Assembly: GCF_001428105.1 (NCBI RefSeq)
Contig: NZ_LMSJ01000028.1
Location: forward strand, 31,740 to 95,739
Source of the DNA: Paenibacillus sp. Soil766
GTDB lineage: Bacteria; Bacillota; Bacilli; Paenibacillales; NBRC-103111
Length of the DNA: 64,000 nt
Direction: 5' to 3'
Numbering within the stretch: position 1 is the stretch's first letter; each line of letters opens with the position of its first letter. The notes below the pieces were generated by a model. The model made no database searches, was not told where the DNA came from, and saw only the letters and a program-made list of their open reading frames with translations. The position numbers and the translations under genes are program-made. Positions 63,928-64,000 of the stretch are shown here, piece after piece.

Positions 63928-63955
63928 AGAGCCACCGAGAGGTGGCTCTTTTTTG
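63928..63955 (+). terminator. Terminator after the GH43 gene
   Basis: AGAGCCACC (63928-63936) and GGTGGCTCT (63941-63949) form a perfect 9-bp stem with a GAGA loop and a T run. The last 45 nt of the window show nothing further. Confidence 0.9.
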
Positions 63956-64000
63956 CAGTTCTTGCATGTGAGAGGGGTAAGTTGAAGGACTCGGGAGTCG

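Overview
The window looks like a chromosomal segment from a Paenibacillus-like firmicute (Paenibacillaceae). The grounds are strong Shine-Dalgarno sites with many TTG and GTG starts, four complete or near-complete sets of LplA/LplB/LplC (YtcQ/YteP/YtcP)-type lipoprotein and permease genes without an ATPase gene, YesM/YesN-type two-component systems, membrane-anchored AraC regulators, and S-layer-homology (SLH) anchoring of a giant surface enzyme. No rRNA, tRNA, CRISPR array or intact insertion sequence was recognised.

Layout. 1-5.5 kb: the 3' end of a YesM-type kinase, a GNAT-like acyltransferase, a GrpB-family protein, a small membrane protein, and a WYL regulator divergent from a short-chain dehydrogenase. 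5.5-17.5 kb: a minus-strand ABC operon whose solute-binding gene is broken, two divergent AraC regulators, a pentapeptide-repeat protein, a third AraC regulator, an aldo/keto reductase, and a membrane AraC regulator (15123-17483). 17.5-33.7 kb: a glycan locus with binding lipoprotein, two permeases, a GH95-like glycosidase and a 2898-residue SLH-anchored GH101-type endo-alpha-N-acetylgalactosaminidase. 34-48 kb: a family-10-like glycosidase, a kinase-less YesN-type response regulator, an ABC operon with a Gfo/Idh/MocA protein, and a convergent operon with an FAD oxidoreductase, a second Gfo/Idh/MocA protein and a 1045-residue secreted glycosidase-like protein. 48-54 kb: SGNH hydrolase, solute-binding lipoprotein, sensor kinase and MATE transporter. 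54-64 kb: a complete kinase/regulator pair followed by an ABC operon with an MGH1-like glycosidase and a GH43 protein.

The most informative signals are shared promoter elements. A 20-bp-period direct repeat with the same 26-nt gap to the -10 box lies before both the binding-protein operon (17.5 kb) and the GH101 gene (24.7 kb), so the adjacent AraC regulator probably controls a two-promoter regulon for mucin-type or similar O-glycans. A different 33-bp element, 28/33 identical and 49 nt from the -10 in both copies, lies before the ABC operon at 37.5 kb and before the FAD-oxidoreductase operon on the opposite strand at 48.0 kb. This joins two separate operons, and perhaps the 34-kb glycosidase, into one putative carbohydrate pathway under the orphan response regulator.

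The likely common logic is that extracytoplasmic sensors detect a glycan or its fragments, activate AraC-type regulators, and induce a lipoprotein/permease importer plus extracellular and cytoplasmic glycosidases. ATPase subunits are presumably supplied by a shared MsmX-like protein encoded elsewhere. All substrate assignments are inferences from family membership and context.
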